The position numbers and the translations under genes are program-made. Below, one piece after another: positions 18,835-28,023 of a stretch of 64,000 nucleotides of DNA (its first letter is position 1; every line of letters begins with the position of its first letter). The stretch comes from Methylobacter tundripaludum SV96 (GTDB lineage: Bacteria > Pseudomonadota > Gammaproteobacteria > Methylococcales > Methylomonadaceae). Where the stretch lies: positions 2,737,576 through 2,801,575 of the forward strand of contig NZ_JH109152.1 of the NCBI RefSeq assembly GCF_000190755.2. Direction: 5' to 3'. Below the pieces are notes generated by a model, which worked only from the letters and a program-made list of their open reading frames with translations, searched no databases and had not been told where the DNA came from.

Positions 18835-19455
18835 TTAAGATTTATTTTGCAACGTACTTTTCAGACGATCAATCCTGCTTTGCAGTCGGTCAAAATCGGT
18901 ACGCAATTCATCAACTTGGGCGTAATAAATATCCGCTTCGGGTGCTGCCGGTAAATCACGGGTTTCTTCCTGCAAAAATTCTTTAGCATTCAGCCTGAAG
19001 GTTTCAAGCGAATCTTTGCCCCAGCTTTGACCGGCACGAAAAAAGCCTGCCACCTTATGCGCGATTATATCGCCGGTGAACTGCGACAGTTTTTCTTCCA
19101 GATCGATGTCCAGCTTGGCGAACAGCTCCTGAAATTTGCGGCCGGTTTGCATGTCGCCTTCAATCTTTACCTCGCCGGAGAACACTGAGCGCATCGGTGT
19201 TGAGCTCAGCCCCATTAAACCCAGCGCCCAAATCGAGCCGGTCAGGCGGGTGTCGGCCTGGTCGGGAAACTGATCCAGGCATTGAATGGAATCGGTAGTC
19301 GGGCACAGGTAAATGGTTTCATCAAACGGCTGAACGGTAACGGCAATGACTTTACCGGCCAGCGGTGTTAAAAAATAGCCGCTGTCCTGATCCAACGCAA
19401 GATATTGATTGAGCGTGGCTTCCAGTACGCCAATCAGCAAGGGTTTGATGGACAT
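18835..19455 (-). CDS. ubiJ: ubiquinone biosynthesis accessory factor UbiJ (SCP2 domain)
   Basis: Lipid-binding scaffold of the soluble Ubi complex that carries ubiquinone intermediates. 206 aa. An SCP2-like domain spans about residues 15-110 (KVIAVTVQPFDETIYLCP, GSIWALGLMGLSS, GEVKIEGDMQTGRKFQELF). The C-terminus is a coiled coil (DELRTDFDRLQSRIDRLK). It starts 1 nt after the ubiE stop in the conserved ubiEJB order. Confidence 0.92.
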   Translation of the reverse strand: MSIKPLLIGVLEATLNQYLALDQDSGYFLTPLAGKVIAVTVQPFDETIYLCPTTDSIQCLDQFPDQADTRLTGSIWALGLMGLSSTPMRSVFSGEVKIEGDMQTGRKFQELFAKLDIDLEEKLSQFTGDIIAHKVAGFFRAGQSWGKDSLETFRLNAKEFLQEETRDLPAAPEADIYYAQVDELRTDFDRLQSRIDRLKSTLQNKS

Positions 19456-19456
19456 G

Positions 19457-20203
19457 CTAGATTTTATAACCTCTATGAACGGCGACGATGCCTTGCGTCA
19501 TGTTGAAGTATTCGCAGCGTTCGAGGCCTGCGTTTTCCATCATCTTTTTCAGCTCATCCTGTTTGGGATGCATGCGGATAGACTCGGCAAGATAGCGATA
19601 ACTGTCTTCATCCTTTGCAACAATTTTGCCAATTTTGGGTAACAGTTTGAATGAATAAAAATCGTAGACCTTTTCGGTGATTTTATCGACCGGATGCGAA
19701 AATTCCAGCACGATAACGCGGCCGCCGGGTTTCAGGACGCGGTGCATGGAACGCAACGCGGCATCCTTGTCGGTGACGTTACGCAAGCCGAAAGCGATGC
19801 AGACGCAATCGAAAGTGTTGTCCTCAAAGGGCAGGCATTCGGCATTGACTTGCGCATAGCGGATATTGCCGACCAAGCCTCTGTCGATCAGTCGGTCGCG
19901 TCCGGTGCGCAGCATCTCGGAATTAATATCGGCCAGGACGATTTGGCCTTCCGGGCCGACGCGCTTTTCGAACAGTGTGGTCAAATCGCCGGTGCCGCCG
20001 GCCAGATCGAGCACTTGCTCGCCTTTGCGCACATTGCTGAGTTGCACGGCAACGCGTTTCCAGATGCGGTGGATGCCCAATGACATCAGGTCGTTCATGA
20101 TGTCGTATTGTCCGGCAACGGAATCGAATACGCCGCGGACCAGATTGACTTTGTCTTCTGTGGCGACTTGTTTAAATCCGAAATGGGTGGTGTTAGTGGT
20201 CAT
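19457..20203 (-). CDS. ubiE: ubiquinone/menaquinone biosynthesis C-methyltransferase UbiE
   Basis: SAM-dependent C-methylation of the quinone ring. 248 aa. Marks: THFGFKQV near the N-terminus, [22 protein letters not shown] loop [30 protein letters not shown], and [15 protein letters not shown]. First gene of ubiE-ubiJ-ubiB. Confidence 0.97.
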   Translation of the reverse strand: MTTNTTHFGFKQVATEDKVNLVRGVFDSVAGQYDIMNDLMSLGIHRIWKRVAVQLSNVRKGEQVLDLAGGTGDLTTLFEKRVGPEGQIVLADINSEMLRTGRDRLIDRGLVGNIRYAQVNAECLPFEDNTFDCVCIAFGLRNVTDKDAALRSMHRVLKPGGRVIVLEFSHPVDKITEKVYDFYSFKLLPKIGKIVAKDEDSYRYLAESIRMHPKQDELKKMMENAGLERCEYFNMTQGIVAVHRGYKI

Positions 20204-20230
20204 TGTTGTACCTATATGTCATTAAATATC

Positions 20231-20254
20231 GTTCCCACGCTCCGGCGTGGGAAC
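20231..20254. repeat. palindrome GTTCCCACGC-TCCG-GCGTGGGAAC
   Basis: A perfect 10-bp stem with a 4-nt loop, between the DUF971 gene and ubiE. It lacks a T-run. It is a typical short REP-like intergenic palindrome and would be transcribed on the minus strand. Confidence 0.88.
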
Positions 20255-20273
20255 ACATCCTGCAGTGCTGGAG

Positions 20274-20663
20274 TTAGTTTTGTAGCGGTTCTTTGCGGTT
20301 GTATCCGGCAGCTTCCAGGTTATGGAGATAATTAGCCCATAAAGCCTGATATTCGGCGCCCAGTTTATATAACAAATCCCAAGTATAAATGCCGCTGTCA
20401 TGGCCGTCGCTGAATACCAGGGCGATTGCATAATTACCTACCGGCTTGATTTCTTTAATGGTGACGTCTTCCTTGCCGACCTGTAGAACTTCCTGTCCGG
20501 GCGCGTGACCTACCGCTTCCGCCGAAGGCGTGTAGACGCGCAAATATTCACTCGGCAGTTGAAACACGCTGCCGTCATCAAAGCTGATTTCAACAATATT
20601 GGAAACCTGATGCAGCTTGATTTCAGTCGGGTGGGTATTGGCAGGTTTGGCAGTTAGGCGCAT
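20274..20663 (-). CDS. DUF971 (gamma-butyrobetaine hydroxylase-like N-terminal domain) protein
   Basis: 129 aa, a single DUF971 domain. Visible are PTEIKLHQVSNIVEISFDDG, LPSEYLRVYTPSAEA, IKEIKPVGNYAIALVFSDGH and GIYTWDLLYKL. The fold is found at the N-terminus of gamma-butyrobetaine hydroxylase and alone in many proteobacteria next to hslVU and ubiE. It may bind iron or take part in Fe-S handling, but this is not established for this gene. Confidence 0.88.
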   Translation of the reverse strand: MRLTAKPANTHPTEIKLHQVSNIVEISFDDGSVFQLPSEYLRVYTPSAEAVGHAPGQEVLQVGKEDVTIKEIKPVGNYAIALVFSDGHDSGIYTWDLLYKLGAEYQALWANYLHNLEAAGYNRKEPLQN

Positions 20664-20683
20664 GTAGGTTCGTAGCTCTAATG

Positions 20684-20947
20684 TTATGGAAAAAATCGAT
20701 AAATTTCTTTTCTGTGCAAGAATCGAACAAGCACAATGGTATTTTCTTCTAATACAAAACCTAATCGATAAGCCCCAACTTGAATGCGATAAAAATTTTG
20801 ATAACCTTTCAGTTTTTTGATGCCTGTTAAGTTCGAAAGATTAGAAGCTTGTTCCATTGTGCAAATAACGGTAGTAATTTTTTCCCTGAAATCTTTAGGT
20901 ACGGTTTTTAAATCCTTAACAAAGCTGGCCTTTATCTCAATCCGCAT
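20684..20947 (-). CDS. RelE/ParE-superfamily toxin of a type II toxin-antitoxin pair
   Basis: 87 aa starting MRIEIKASFVKDLKTVPKDF. The RelE-fold pattern is clear: IKKLKGYQNFYRIQVGAYRLGFVLEENTIVLVRFLHRKEIY. Members cleave mRNA on the ribosome or, less often, poison gyrase. Basic residues in the LKGYxxFYRI strand and near the C-terminus support mRNA cleavage. I chose ATG 20947, which overlaps the antitoxin gene by 11 nt and skips five upstream codons. The pair interrupts the hslVU/DUF971/ubiE neighbourhood. Confidence 0.88.
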   Translation of the reverse strand: MRIEIKASFVKDLKTVPKDFREKITTVICTMEQASNLSNLTGIKKLKGYQNFYRIQVGAYRLGFVLEENTIVLVRFLHRKEIYRFFP

Positions 20948-21146
20948 ATAAAACTTTATCAAGCTCTTCTCTAGAGGCGGATTCGCTTAAAAGCCCTTCT
21001 TCTATCGCCTTACCCAATGCAAAATCTTCATCGTTTTCTGTATCGGCAATTGAAATAATAATATCCTTATCTTTAAACATGAGTTTGACCGATTTCAAAA
21101 AATTGGCATCAAGATCATTGGTGTTTAACTTATATTTAACGTGCAT
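20937..21146 (-). CDS. antitoxin partner of the RelE-type toxin
   Basis: 69 aa, acidic, starting MHVKYKLNTNDLD. The C-terminal half (ENDEDFALGKAIEEGLLSESASREELDKVL) resembles antitoxin segments that wrap RelE-type toxins. The ATG at 21146 has a strong AAGGGGG site 7 nt upstream, so the extra 20 codons of open frame before it are unlikely to be used. It precedes and overlaps the toxin gene, the usual order, suggesting coupled translation and autorepression. Confidence 0.85.
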   Translation of the reverse strand: MHVKYKLNTNDLDANFLKSVKLMFKDKDIIISIADTENDEDFALGKAIEEGLLSESASREELDKVLYAD

Positions 21147-21214
21147 AGTGATACCCCCTTTGTAATGCTCGGCTTTCATATAGTAAGCACAGCGTATCCT
21201 ATACAATTCTGTGC

Positions 21215-21496
21215 TTACAACACATCTTCTTCCAACTGTTCCAAATAAATAAATTCGGGCGCTTTCACGCCGGCTTGTTTTCTTATTTCAACCAATTTTT
21301 CCGATTCAAAGAATGCTTTGGCGTTGGAAATGGATGACCATTTGGAAAAGTGGATGATTTTATTAGGATTGTTATCCAGTTTTAAAACCTGAAAGCTCAG
21401 TTCGCCTGCGCTTTTTCTAATTAGCGCAGCATCGTCAAATATTTTTTTCCACGCGGCATAGTCTTCGACTTCGTGAATTATTAATACGTATTCCAT
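21215..21496 (-). CDS. small antibiotic-biosynthesis-monooxygenase-like (dimeric alpha/beta barrel) protein
   Basis: 93 aa. The pattern MEYVLIIHEVEDYAAWKKIF then IIHFSKWSSISNAKAFFES fits the ferredoxin-like ABM/DUF1330-type fold, which forms dimeric barrels. No catalytic residue is recognisable and the substrate is unknown. It is 20 nt upstream of hslU's end in the same orientation, so it may be transcribed with hslVU. Confidence 0.65.
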   Translation of the reverse strand: MEYVLIIHEVEDYAAWKKIFDDAALIRKSAGELSFQVLKLDNNPNKIIHFSKWSSISNAKAFFESEKLVEIRKQAGVKAPEFIYLEQLEEDVL

Positions 21497-21516
21497 TTTT
21501 GTATCAAAAGCCTTAA

Positions 21517-22836
21517 TTACAAAATATAACGACTCAAATCCTCGTCTTCAACAAACTCGGCTAAGTGATCATTAACATAAGCGGCATCGATAACAATGTT
21601 GTTGCCAATCAGCTCAGGGGCGTTATAAGAAATATCCTCCAGCAGCCGTTCCAGAACCGTATGCAACCTTCTGGCACCAATATTTTCGGTGGTTTCATTC
21701 ACCTGCCAGCCGAACTCGGCAATACGCTTGATGCCATCTTCAGAAAACGACAGCGATACGCCCTCGGTACCCAGTAACGCGGTATATTGCTCGGTTAGCG
21801 AAGCATCCGGTTCGGTCAGGATGCGCACAAAATCATCGGCCGAAAGCGCATCCAGTTCAACGCGGATAGGGAAGCGGCCTTGCAGTTCGGGGATCAGATC
21901 CGACGGTTTGGTCAAATGGAACGCACCCGAGGCGATAAACAGAATATGGTCGGTTTTGATCGAGCCGTACTTGGTGCTGACCGTAGTGCCTTCAACCAAC
22001 GGCAATAAATCACGCTGCACGCCTTCGCGGGAAACTTCGCCGCCGCCCAGCTCGGAACGTTTGCAGATTTTGTCGATTTCGTCCAGGAACACGATGCCGT
22101 TTTGTTCAACGGATTCTACCGCGCGCAAGCGGATATCATCTTCATTAACCAGTTTGGACGCTTCTTCATCCTGTAAGACTTTCAGGGCTTTGTTGATTTT
22201 CATTTTGCGGGAGCGGGTTTTGCCCGAACCTAGGTTCTGGAACATGCCTTGCAATTGGCTGGTCATCTCTTCCATGCCGGGAGGCGCCATAATTTCAACG
22301 CCCATCGGTGCAAGATGCATGTCAATTTCAATTTCCTTGTCGTCCAGATCACCCTCGCGTAATTTCTTGCGCATTTTTTGGCGGGTCGATTCTTCGGTGT
22401 CGGATAGCATGCCGCCATTGGCTCGGGGCAGCAAAATATCCAGAATCCGGTCTTCGGCGGCATCGAAAGCCTTGTTTTCAACCTTGTCCATTTCGATCGT
22501 GCGGGTCATTTTGACGGCGGTATCGACTAAATCGCGGACAATGGAGTCGACATCACGGCCGACGTAGCCGACTTCGGTAAATTTGGTGGCTTCAATTTTA
22601 ATAAAAGGCGCATTGGCCAGACGTGCCAGACGACGGGCAATTTCAGTCTTACCGACGCCGGTCGGGCCGATCATTAAAATGTTTTTAGGGGTGATTTCTT
22701 CGCGCAGGGCAGGGTCGACCTGCTGGCGGCGCCAGCGGTCGCGTAGCGCAATGGCGACAGCGCGCTTGGCGTTGGCTTGGCCGACAATATGCTTGTCCAG
22801 CTCGCTTACGATTTCTTTGGGAGTCATTTGGGTCAT
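21517..22836 (-). CDS. hslU: ATP-dependent protease ATPase subunit HslU (ClpY)
   Basis: AAA+ unfoldase that feeds substrates to HslV. 439 aa from ATG 22836 ([20 protein letters not shown]). The frame extends 12 codons further into hslV, but a GAG site sits just before ATG 22836 and the family N-terminus starts there. Walker [14 protein letters not shown], the GYVGRDV pore motif, Walker [12 protein letters not shown], sensor residues in [10 protein letters not shown], and C-terminal DEDLSRYIL (docks into HslV) are present. It starts 4 nt after the hslV stop. Confidence 0.97.
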   Translation of the reverse strand: MTQMTPKEIVSELDKHIVGQANAKRAVAIALRDRWRRQQVDPALREEITPKNILMIGPTGVGKTEIARRLARLANAPFIKIEATKFTEVGYVGRDVDSIVRDLVDTAVKMTRTIEMDKVENKAFDAAEDRILDILLPRANGGMLSDTEESTRQKMRKKLREGDLDDKEIEIDMHLAPMGVEIMAPPGMEEMTSQLQGMFQNLGSGKTRSRKMKINKALKVLQDEEASKLVNEDDIRLRAVESVEQNGIVFLDEIDKICKRSELGGGEVSREGVQRDLLPLVEGTTVSTKYGSIKTDHILFIASGAFHLTKPSDLIPELQGRFPIRVELDALSADDFVRILTEPDASLTEQYTALLGTEGVSLSFSEDGIKRIAEFGWQVNETTENIGARRLHTVLERLLEDISYNAPELIGNNIVIDAAYVNDHLAEFVEDEDLSRYIL

Positions 22837-22840
22837 TTGT

Positions 22841-23389
22841 CTACTCGTTAGGTTCGGCGTCGAGTTCTTCAATACGCAAATTGTGGTTGGTGTAAATACA
22901 AATATCGGCAGCTATATTTAAAGACCGTTCGACAATTTCACGGGCGCTAAGATTGGTGTTTTCCAGTAATGCACGCGCGGCAGCTTGGGCAAAAGCGCCG
23001 CCGGAGCCTATCGCCATCAAGTCGAATTCAGGCTCGATCACATCGCCGGTGCCGGAAATAATCAGCGATGTTCTCGCATCGGCAATAGTCAGCAATGCTT
23101 CCAGTTTGCGCAAGGCGCGGTCGGTGCGCCAGTCTTTAGCCATTTCCACAGCGGCACGGGTTAAATTGCCGCGATGTTTTTCGAGCTTGCCTTCAAAATG
23201 CTCAAATAGGGTGAACGCATCCGCCGTTGCTCCGGCAAAACCGGCGATGACTTTATCGTGATATAAACGGCGCACCTTGCGGGCATTGCCTTTCATGACC
23301 GTGTTGCCTAATGTGACCTGCCCATCGCCGCCGATCACAACTTTGTCGCCCCGGCGAACGGAAAGTATCGTTGTTCCTCTAAAACTCAC
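22841..23389 (-). CDS. hslV: ATP-dependent protease peptidase subunit HslV (ClpQ)
   Basis: N-terminal-threonine protease of the proteasome beta family. 182 aa. The catalytic threonine is at position 6 ([26 protein letters not shown]), so five residues must be removed. [15 protein letters not shown] and [19 protein letters not shown] are family marks. It precedes hslU in the usual order, with the promoter probably in 23390-23450. Confidence 0.97.
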   Translation of the reverse strand: MSFRGTTILSVRRGDKVVIGGDGQVTLGNTVMKGNARKVRRLYHDKVIAGFAGATADAFTLFEHFEGKLEKHRGNLTRAAVEMAKDWRTDRALRKLEALLTIADARTSLIISGTGDVIEPEFDLMAIGSGGAFAQAAARALLENTNLSAREIVERSLNIAADICIYTNHNLRIEELDAEPNE

Positions 23390-23557
23390 TTTAAATATCC
23401 CAAAATTACCAAATACGTAAGTTTAATTTTACATGGTCTGAATTTAAATGTGCGAAAAAATGAGCGCAGTATCACATTAGTGTGCTGGATACGGTTTAGC
23501 AGAGGTTCAGAAAAATATGCTACGCTGAGTAAACCAGTCAGAAAAGGGGGAGCTCTA

Positions 23558-24196
23558 ATGGACGCACTGAATCAAATATCAACAACCTTGGCCTTAACAA
23601 TGGGCTTGGCGTGGGCCAGCGGCATTAATTTGTATGCGACGCTGTTCACGCTGGGTTACCTTGCCAATACCGGCAATATCGATCTGCCTCCGGATTTGCA
23701 AATAGTCGCCACCCCGATGGTCATGGGAGCCGCGGGGCTTATGTATTGTATCGAGTTTTTTGCCGATAAAATGCCGGGCGTAGACACTGGCTGGGACACG
23801 ATACACACCTTTATCCGTATCCCGGCAGGGGCCATGCTCGCGGCCGGAGCGGTGGGCGATTTGAATCCTGCCGTTGAATTGGCCGCCGCCATCGTGGGCG
23901 GCGGATTGGCGGCAGGTTCGCATGCGACCAAAGCCGGAAGCCGGGTATTAATCAACACCTCGCCGGAACCGTTCAGTAACTGGATTGCCTCGATCAGTGA
24001 GGATGTCGTGGTGATAACCGGCGTCTGGGCATGCATCAATCATCCGGTACTGTTTTTAATAGCGCTGGCGGGTTTTATCGTGCTGATGATCTGGCTGCTG
24101 CCACGGATATGGGCGGGTGTGAAAAAAGTCTTTAGTTCTATTATTAACCTGTTCAGGAGCGAAAACACCCCGACCAGCCAAAATCCGTCCCAATAG
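23558..24196 (+). CDS. DUF4126 membrane protein
   Basis: 212 aa. Several membrane segments and the DUF4126 pattern: LTMGLAWASGINLYATLFTLG, DKMPGVDTGWDTIHTFIRIPAGA, the glycine-rich AAAIVGGGLAAGSHATKAGSR, and INTSPEPFSNWIASISED. Its function is unknown. ATG 23558 has GGGGGA 7 nt upstream; the 36 preceding open codons are not protein-like. Expressed alone, just upstream of the tRNA-Phe pair. Confidence 0.85.
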   Translation: MDALNQISTTLALTMGLAWASGINLYATLFTLGYLANTGNIDLPPDLQIVATPMVMGAAGLMYCIEFFADKMPGVDTGWDTIHTFIRIPAGAMLAAGAVGDLNPAVELAAAIVGGGLAAGSHATKAGSRVLINTSPEPFSNWIASISEDVVVITGVWACINHPVLFLIALAGFIVLMIWLLPRIWAGVKKVFSSIINLFRSENTPTSQNPSQ

Positions 24197-24209
24197 AAAA
24201 CATTATTTA

Positions 24210-24238
24210 TTGACTGACGGCTCATAATCGAGTCTAAT
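24210..24238 (+). promoter_or_regulatory. promoter of the tRNA-Phe pair
   Basis: TTGACT (24210-24215), exactly 17 bp, then TCTAAT (24233-24238), 20 bp before the first tRNA. This is close to the sigma-70 consensus and in the right place. Confidence 0.75.
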
Positions 24239-24257
24239 GGCGCTCTTTTGTAGTTCC

Positions 24258-24333
<76 letters not shown>

Positions 24334-24361
24334 CTGCAAAAAATCAGCAATACTTCAAAAT

Positions 24362-24437
<76 letters not shown>

Positions 24438-24455
24438 TGAATAGCTTTAAAAAGG

Positions 24456-24478
24456 CCGACCATTGAGTCGGTTTTTTT
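24456..24478 (+). terminator. rho-independent terminator of the tRNA-Phe pair
   Basis: CCGAC, 6-nt loop, GTCGG followed by seven Ts, 18 nt after the second tRNA. Confidence 0.85.
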
Positions 24479-24870
24479 ATGCGCGAAGGTTTTTGGTTCC
24501 TTGTCAGGGTTATTTCCGGAGCTTTGCTAAACCCGGATTGGTAACAGAGACGTTTCGAGGCATCATCGAAAAGCAGGACGTCCTGACAGAGGCCGCAATC
24601 TTAAACGGTGGTCTTACTCTTAATTCAGTCAACAATGCTTCTCAGGTATCCCGTAAGGCTTGCACGCCATGGCTTTAAATGCCTAAACAGTCCTGGATCA
24701 CACCTGGCAAGCCGGCTTAACCAGACGTTTCTATGCCTTTGTGTCCCTTGGTTTACGTGCTGCGGAAGGCACATATTTTCCAAAAAAGCGCGTCAACATC
24801 GCATTGTTATCAGTCAAGGCCGTGCTTCGTGGAGATAATAACCAAGCTCAACTGCGTTTTTTAGGTAAAA
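24479..24870. other. intergenic region, no recognisable gene
   Basis: About 390 bp between the tRNA terminator and the DUF3422 gene. Short open frames exist but show no family resemblance or ribosome-binding site. It presumably holds the promoter of the downstream gene. Confidence 0.4.
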
Positions 24871-26217
24871 TTGGTTCCATCCACTGTTACTTTAAAAACT
24901 CTAAAAACACCTGTGACGACTTTATTCCCCATTCCTGAAAACCATCCTCAACGTTTCGTTCTTCACAACGAAGTCCACGCCAGAGCGCCGTCTATCGGGA
25001 GTCTGCCGGTTAGAGCGAGCCATCTTGCGTTATTGCTGTCCAGCGATGAAAAAATGCAGGAACGTAAGCACTTGACTACGCTTTGCGAAAGATTCGGTGT
25101 CGCAAAGCCTGAAAAAGAAGCGGATCACTTTAGCGCTACCTTTAATTCCTTTCAAATACGATGGGAGCAGCACGGCGAGTTTAGTACTTACAGTTTTTAT
25201 GTGCATGACACCCCTAAAGAGCCTTTTGCGGATTCGGCGCTAAAAAAAGTGCCGGTGGACTGGATGTCGCAGTTAACCGGGCAAGTCATTGTTGCGGCTC
25301 ATACAACCATCGTCTGCGCTGCCGATATTAATTATGACGAAAATGCCGATTTAGCGGCCCTTTCGGTTCACTTTGCCGACAACCCGGTCATCGGTTCTAA
25401 GGTAACCGGCGGCGCAGCGTCGGTATTCACGGATTTTCGCATTCATGTTGATGGCTTTAGTCGTTTTTTGATTATTAACCATGACTTGAGAACGGAACAG
25501 GCCGGGCGCTTGTTGCAACGGCTGTTTGAAATTGAAGTGTATCGGGTTATGGCGTTGCTGGCTTTCCCTATCGCGCGCAAGCTGCGGCCTGCATTAAATA
25601 AGTCCGACCGGCAGCTGTACAGCATCACCAACGCAATGACGCTGCCCGATAATAATGACAGCGAATTATTGGATGAGCTAACCACGCTGGCCGCGGAAGT
25701 TGAAAATTACATATCCAGCAATCACTTCCGCTTTGCGGCAGCCAGCGCCTATTATCAATTGGTGCAACAACGCGTCAACGATTTACGCGAAGTTCGGATT
25801 CAAGGCATTCAGACCTTGGGCGAATTTATCAAACGACGACTGGAACCGGCGATCAACACCTGCGAATCGATCTCGCAACGCTTCACCCAGCTTTCCGAAC
25901 GGGTCAGTAACGCAAGTCAATTACTGCGTACCCGTGTCGACATCATTATTGAGAAACAAAATCAGGGCTTGCTGACTTCCATGGCCTTACGCGCAAAGAT
26001 GCAGCTGCGGATGCAACAAATGGTTGAAGGCATTTCGATGGTTGCCATTACTTATTATGCGACCAGTCTTATCGGCAAAATAGCCGAAGCGCTTCATTTG
26101 GTTGGCTGGAAGGTCAATCCGGAACTTATTGAGGGCATTTCCATTCCTTTTATTTTGATCATTATCGCTATCAGTAGTAAACGGATTCATAAGATCATAG
26201 CCAATACCACTGAATAA
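24871..26217 (+). CDS. DUF3422 family membrane-anchored protein
   Basis: 448 aa. N-terminal half has the DUF3422 signature HPQRFVLHNEVHARAP. The middle (about residues 270-390) is a predicted helical, coiled-coil region (LRTRVDIIIEKQNQGLLTSMALRAK). Two C-terminal hydrophobic segments follow (SMVAITYYATSLIG and GISIPFILIIIAIS). The function is unknown. The start is uncertain: TTG 24871 has AGG 5 nt before it, while GTG 24913 is the next option; the conserved part begins after both. Confidence 0.85.
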   Translation: MVPSTVTLKTLKTPVTTLFPIPENHPQRFVLHNEVHARAPSIGSLPVRASHLALLLSSDEKMQERKHLTTLCERFGVAKPEKEADHFSATFNSFQIRWEQHGEFSTYSFYVHDTPKEPFADSALKKVPVDWMSQLTGQVIVAAHTTIVCAADINYDENADLAALSVHFADNPVIGSKVTGGAASVFTDFRIHVDGFSRFLIINHDLRTEQAGRLLQRLFEIEVYRVMALLAFPIARKLRPALNKSDRQLYSITNAMTLPDNNDSELLDELTTLAAEVENYISSNHFRFAAASAYYQLVQQRVNDLREVRIQGIQTLGEFIKRRLEPAINTCESISQRFTQLSERVSNASQLLRTRVDIIIEKQNQGLLTSMALRAKMQLRMQQMVEGISMVAITYYATSLIGKIAEALHLVGWKVNPELIEGISIPFILIIIAISSKRIHKIIANTTE

Positions 26218-26327
26218 CGAGATTCCTCAAGGGCGACTAAGCGTTAGGGTAAGCGCTAGGTTAAATCCGGAAGCCACAAGTTGCGCGACAGTGTGGTCAT
26301 TGCTTGGCCGGGTTAGCGACTGAATCT

Positions 26328-26522
26328 TTAAAAGCCCCAGCGGGAGACTTCGAACAGGCTTTGTTCGGCTTTTTTCATGCGTCGTTTATATCTGTAAAAG
26401 GCTCGCAGTCCTACGGAATGTAAACGCTTCCTATGGTCTGAATGCTTTGGGGTTTTATAGCTTTGCATTCTAATGCTGTCGTAGAGCCTGAAGGCTTGCT
26501 GGGTCAATTCTGTTGGTGTCAT
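26328..26522 (-). CDS. small basic hypothetical protein
   Basis: 64 aa from ATG 26522 (MTPTELTQQAFRLYDSIRM), with AGGA 9 nt upstream. The frame is open further upstream. The C-terminal half is arginine- and lysine-rich (LHSVGLRAFYRYKRRMKKAEQ), suggesting nucleic-acid or membrane-surface contact. I recognise no family. Coding status is only moderately supported. Confidence 0.5.
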   Translation of the reverse strand: MTPTELTQQAFRLYDSIRMQSYKTPKHSDHRKRLHSVGLRAFYRYKRRMKKAEQSLFEVSRWGF

Positions 26523-26893
26523 GACGGCAATTCCTGTTTCGTAAATCTTTGAGTTGAACGCATATCGGTAACGGGTACACATTAAGTCAAATGACTGATC
26601 ATTGGTATATCGCAAAATACCTAAACGCTGATAAATCATTCCGGTGCGATTAACTCTGCCGCATTCCATTACGGCAAGAAGAGGGATTGTTTAAATAGAT
26701 TACTGCTCCTGATGTACTTGTCGGCAGTATGCGCTGCCAGTAGGGAGGTGGTCATCCGGATGCATACGCATTCGCACTTATTTATTTTTGTTGTAAAAAG
26801 TCTAGCATCCAATGAGTCGAAAAATGCCCAAGCGAACCCGACATTGAGGAGATTGGCGTGGGATAAATGAAACTAACCCAAAGGAATTGCCCC

Positions 26894-27271
26894 ATGACTA
26901 ACTTAATTTTAACAATAGCATTCCTGTTGCCTATGCCGACTCAAGTCAGTGAAGAGAGATGTCTGGCTAAAATCATTTTCGCGGAATCGAGAGGCGAGTC
27001 TATCGAGGGCGCTATTGCTGTAGGGCAGGCTACGGTTAACCGAGCCAAACGTACCGGCAAGGCAATATGTAAGCTAACGGGGGTTTCACGATTAACTCCG
27101 CCACGCAATCTGATGGCCCATTACACGGCGTTAGCTAAATCAGTTATGGGCGGTAAGGATTCTATAGTGCGAAACTCTGATAGCTGGAACACAGGCACCA
27201 AGCCAAGACGGGCCGGAGAGGTCGTTAGGCAGATTGGCGGGCATGTCTTTTATGTGATGTCAGGGCTGTAA
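26894..27271 (+). CDS. SleB-like cell wall hydrolase domain protein (exported)
   Basis: 125 aa from ATG 26894 with AAGGA 8 nt upstream. It starts with a signal-peptide-like stretch (MTNLILTIAFLLPMPTQ). The Hydrolase_2/SleB pattern follows: LAKIIFAESRGESIEGAIAVGQATVNRAKRTG, with the glutamate in the FAESRGE motif matching the proposed catalytic residue, then ICKLTGV and a C-terminal HVFYV. It probably cleaves peptidoglycan. Shorter than many members, but the domain looks complete. Confidence 0.75.
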   Translation: MTNLILTIAFLLPMPTQVSEERCLAKIIFAESRGESIEGAIAVGQATVNRAKRTGKAICKLTGVSRLTPPRNLMAHYTALAKSVMGGKDSIVRNSDSWNTGTKPRRAGEVVRQIGGHVFYVMSGL

Positions 27272-27430
27272 AGATAGCCATGAGTACGCGTTGCTTTGCC
27301 GAGTTACGACGCTAATCCGAGCTATGTATATTCAGCGTCAAGTTTGACCATGAAAATGTTTATATCGTTGTTTTATGCATGGGTCGGCAAAACGAGGTGG
27401 ATATTGGACGCCGTTCACGATCCCGGTTAG

Positions 27431-27505
27431 AAGCTGCAAAATGGTCTGTCAAAAATATCCCGAGCAACGGTTCAGGAATTTTTGGAAGAAATCGACCTCA
27501 AATAG
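27431..27505 (+). pseudogene. possible IS630-type transposase remnant
   Basis: Between two stops the frame reads KLQNGLSKISRATVQEFLEE then IDLK. This resembles the helix-turn-helix segment near the N-terminus of IS630-family transposases. Only 24 codons remain, so this is a tentative call. Confidence 0.25.
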
Positions 27506-27702
27506 TTCGCTGTTGTAATGAAGATATAAATTGCTATAAAAACGACTAATAACCACTGGGCGGCATCTCCATACATTATGCAGATGATCATCACCAGAGT
27601 TCCGATTATCCAGGTCCATTTAAGTTTATTTCCTTGCTTGGCAAAACGCTCCAATTCCAATTCATCTTCGCTAAGTACATTCACGTCGTCGTTTTTATTC
27701 AT
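27472..27702 (-). CDS. small two-helix membrane protein, unknown
   Basis: 76 aa. An acidic N-terminus (NKNDDVNVLSEDELELERF) precedes two hydrophobic helices (WIIGTLVMIICIMY and WLLVVFIAIYIFITTANYL). No family recognised. Its 3' end overlaps the possible IS remnant on the other strand. A start ATG is present at 27702 without a strong ribosome-binding site. Confidence 0.5.
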   Translation of the reverse strand: MNKNDDVNVLSEDELELERFAKQGNKLKWTWIIGTLVMIICIMYGDAAQWLLVVFIAIYIFITTANYLRSISSKNS

Positions 27703-28023
27703 TTTGTCAGCACACGCAAGGTTAAAAGTTACATTTTACAATTTTTGAACGAAGGATGACCATCAATTCCGGGCGCGTAAACTGATTACCGGCATTGCGG
27801 ATGCCCAAGGTAAGAGTCGATCATTAAAAATAATCGAACATGATGGCTGGGTTTAATCACCCATCTAGAATCAGTAGCTTGGGGTTTGTTTTTTCCGGAT
27901 AGTAAGCGCCCCGATTAACATGATATTTTTGATGCTGCTTGAAAGCTACATGGTTTTCAACTGCAAGCTTATGTGGATGTACGGTATAATTATTTGATAT
28001 ACAACAACTCAGCACTTACATAA
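27703..28023. other. intergenic region with possible promoter for the yciO-like gene
   Basis: About 320 bp without a convincing gene. A perfect TATAAT at 27985-27990, 34 nt before the downstream start, is a likely -10 element; the -35 is poor. Confidence 0.4.
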
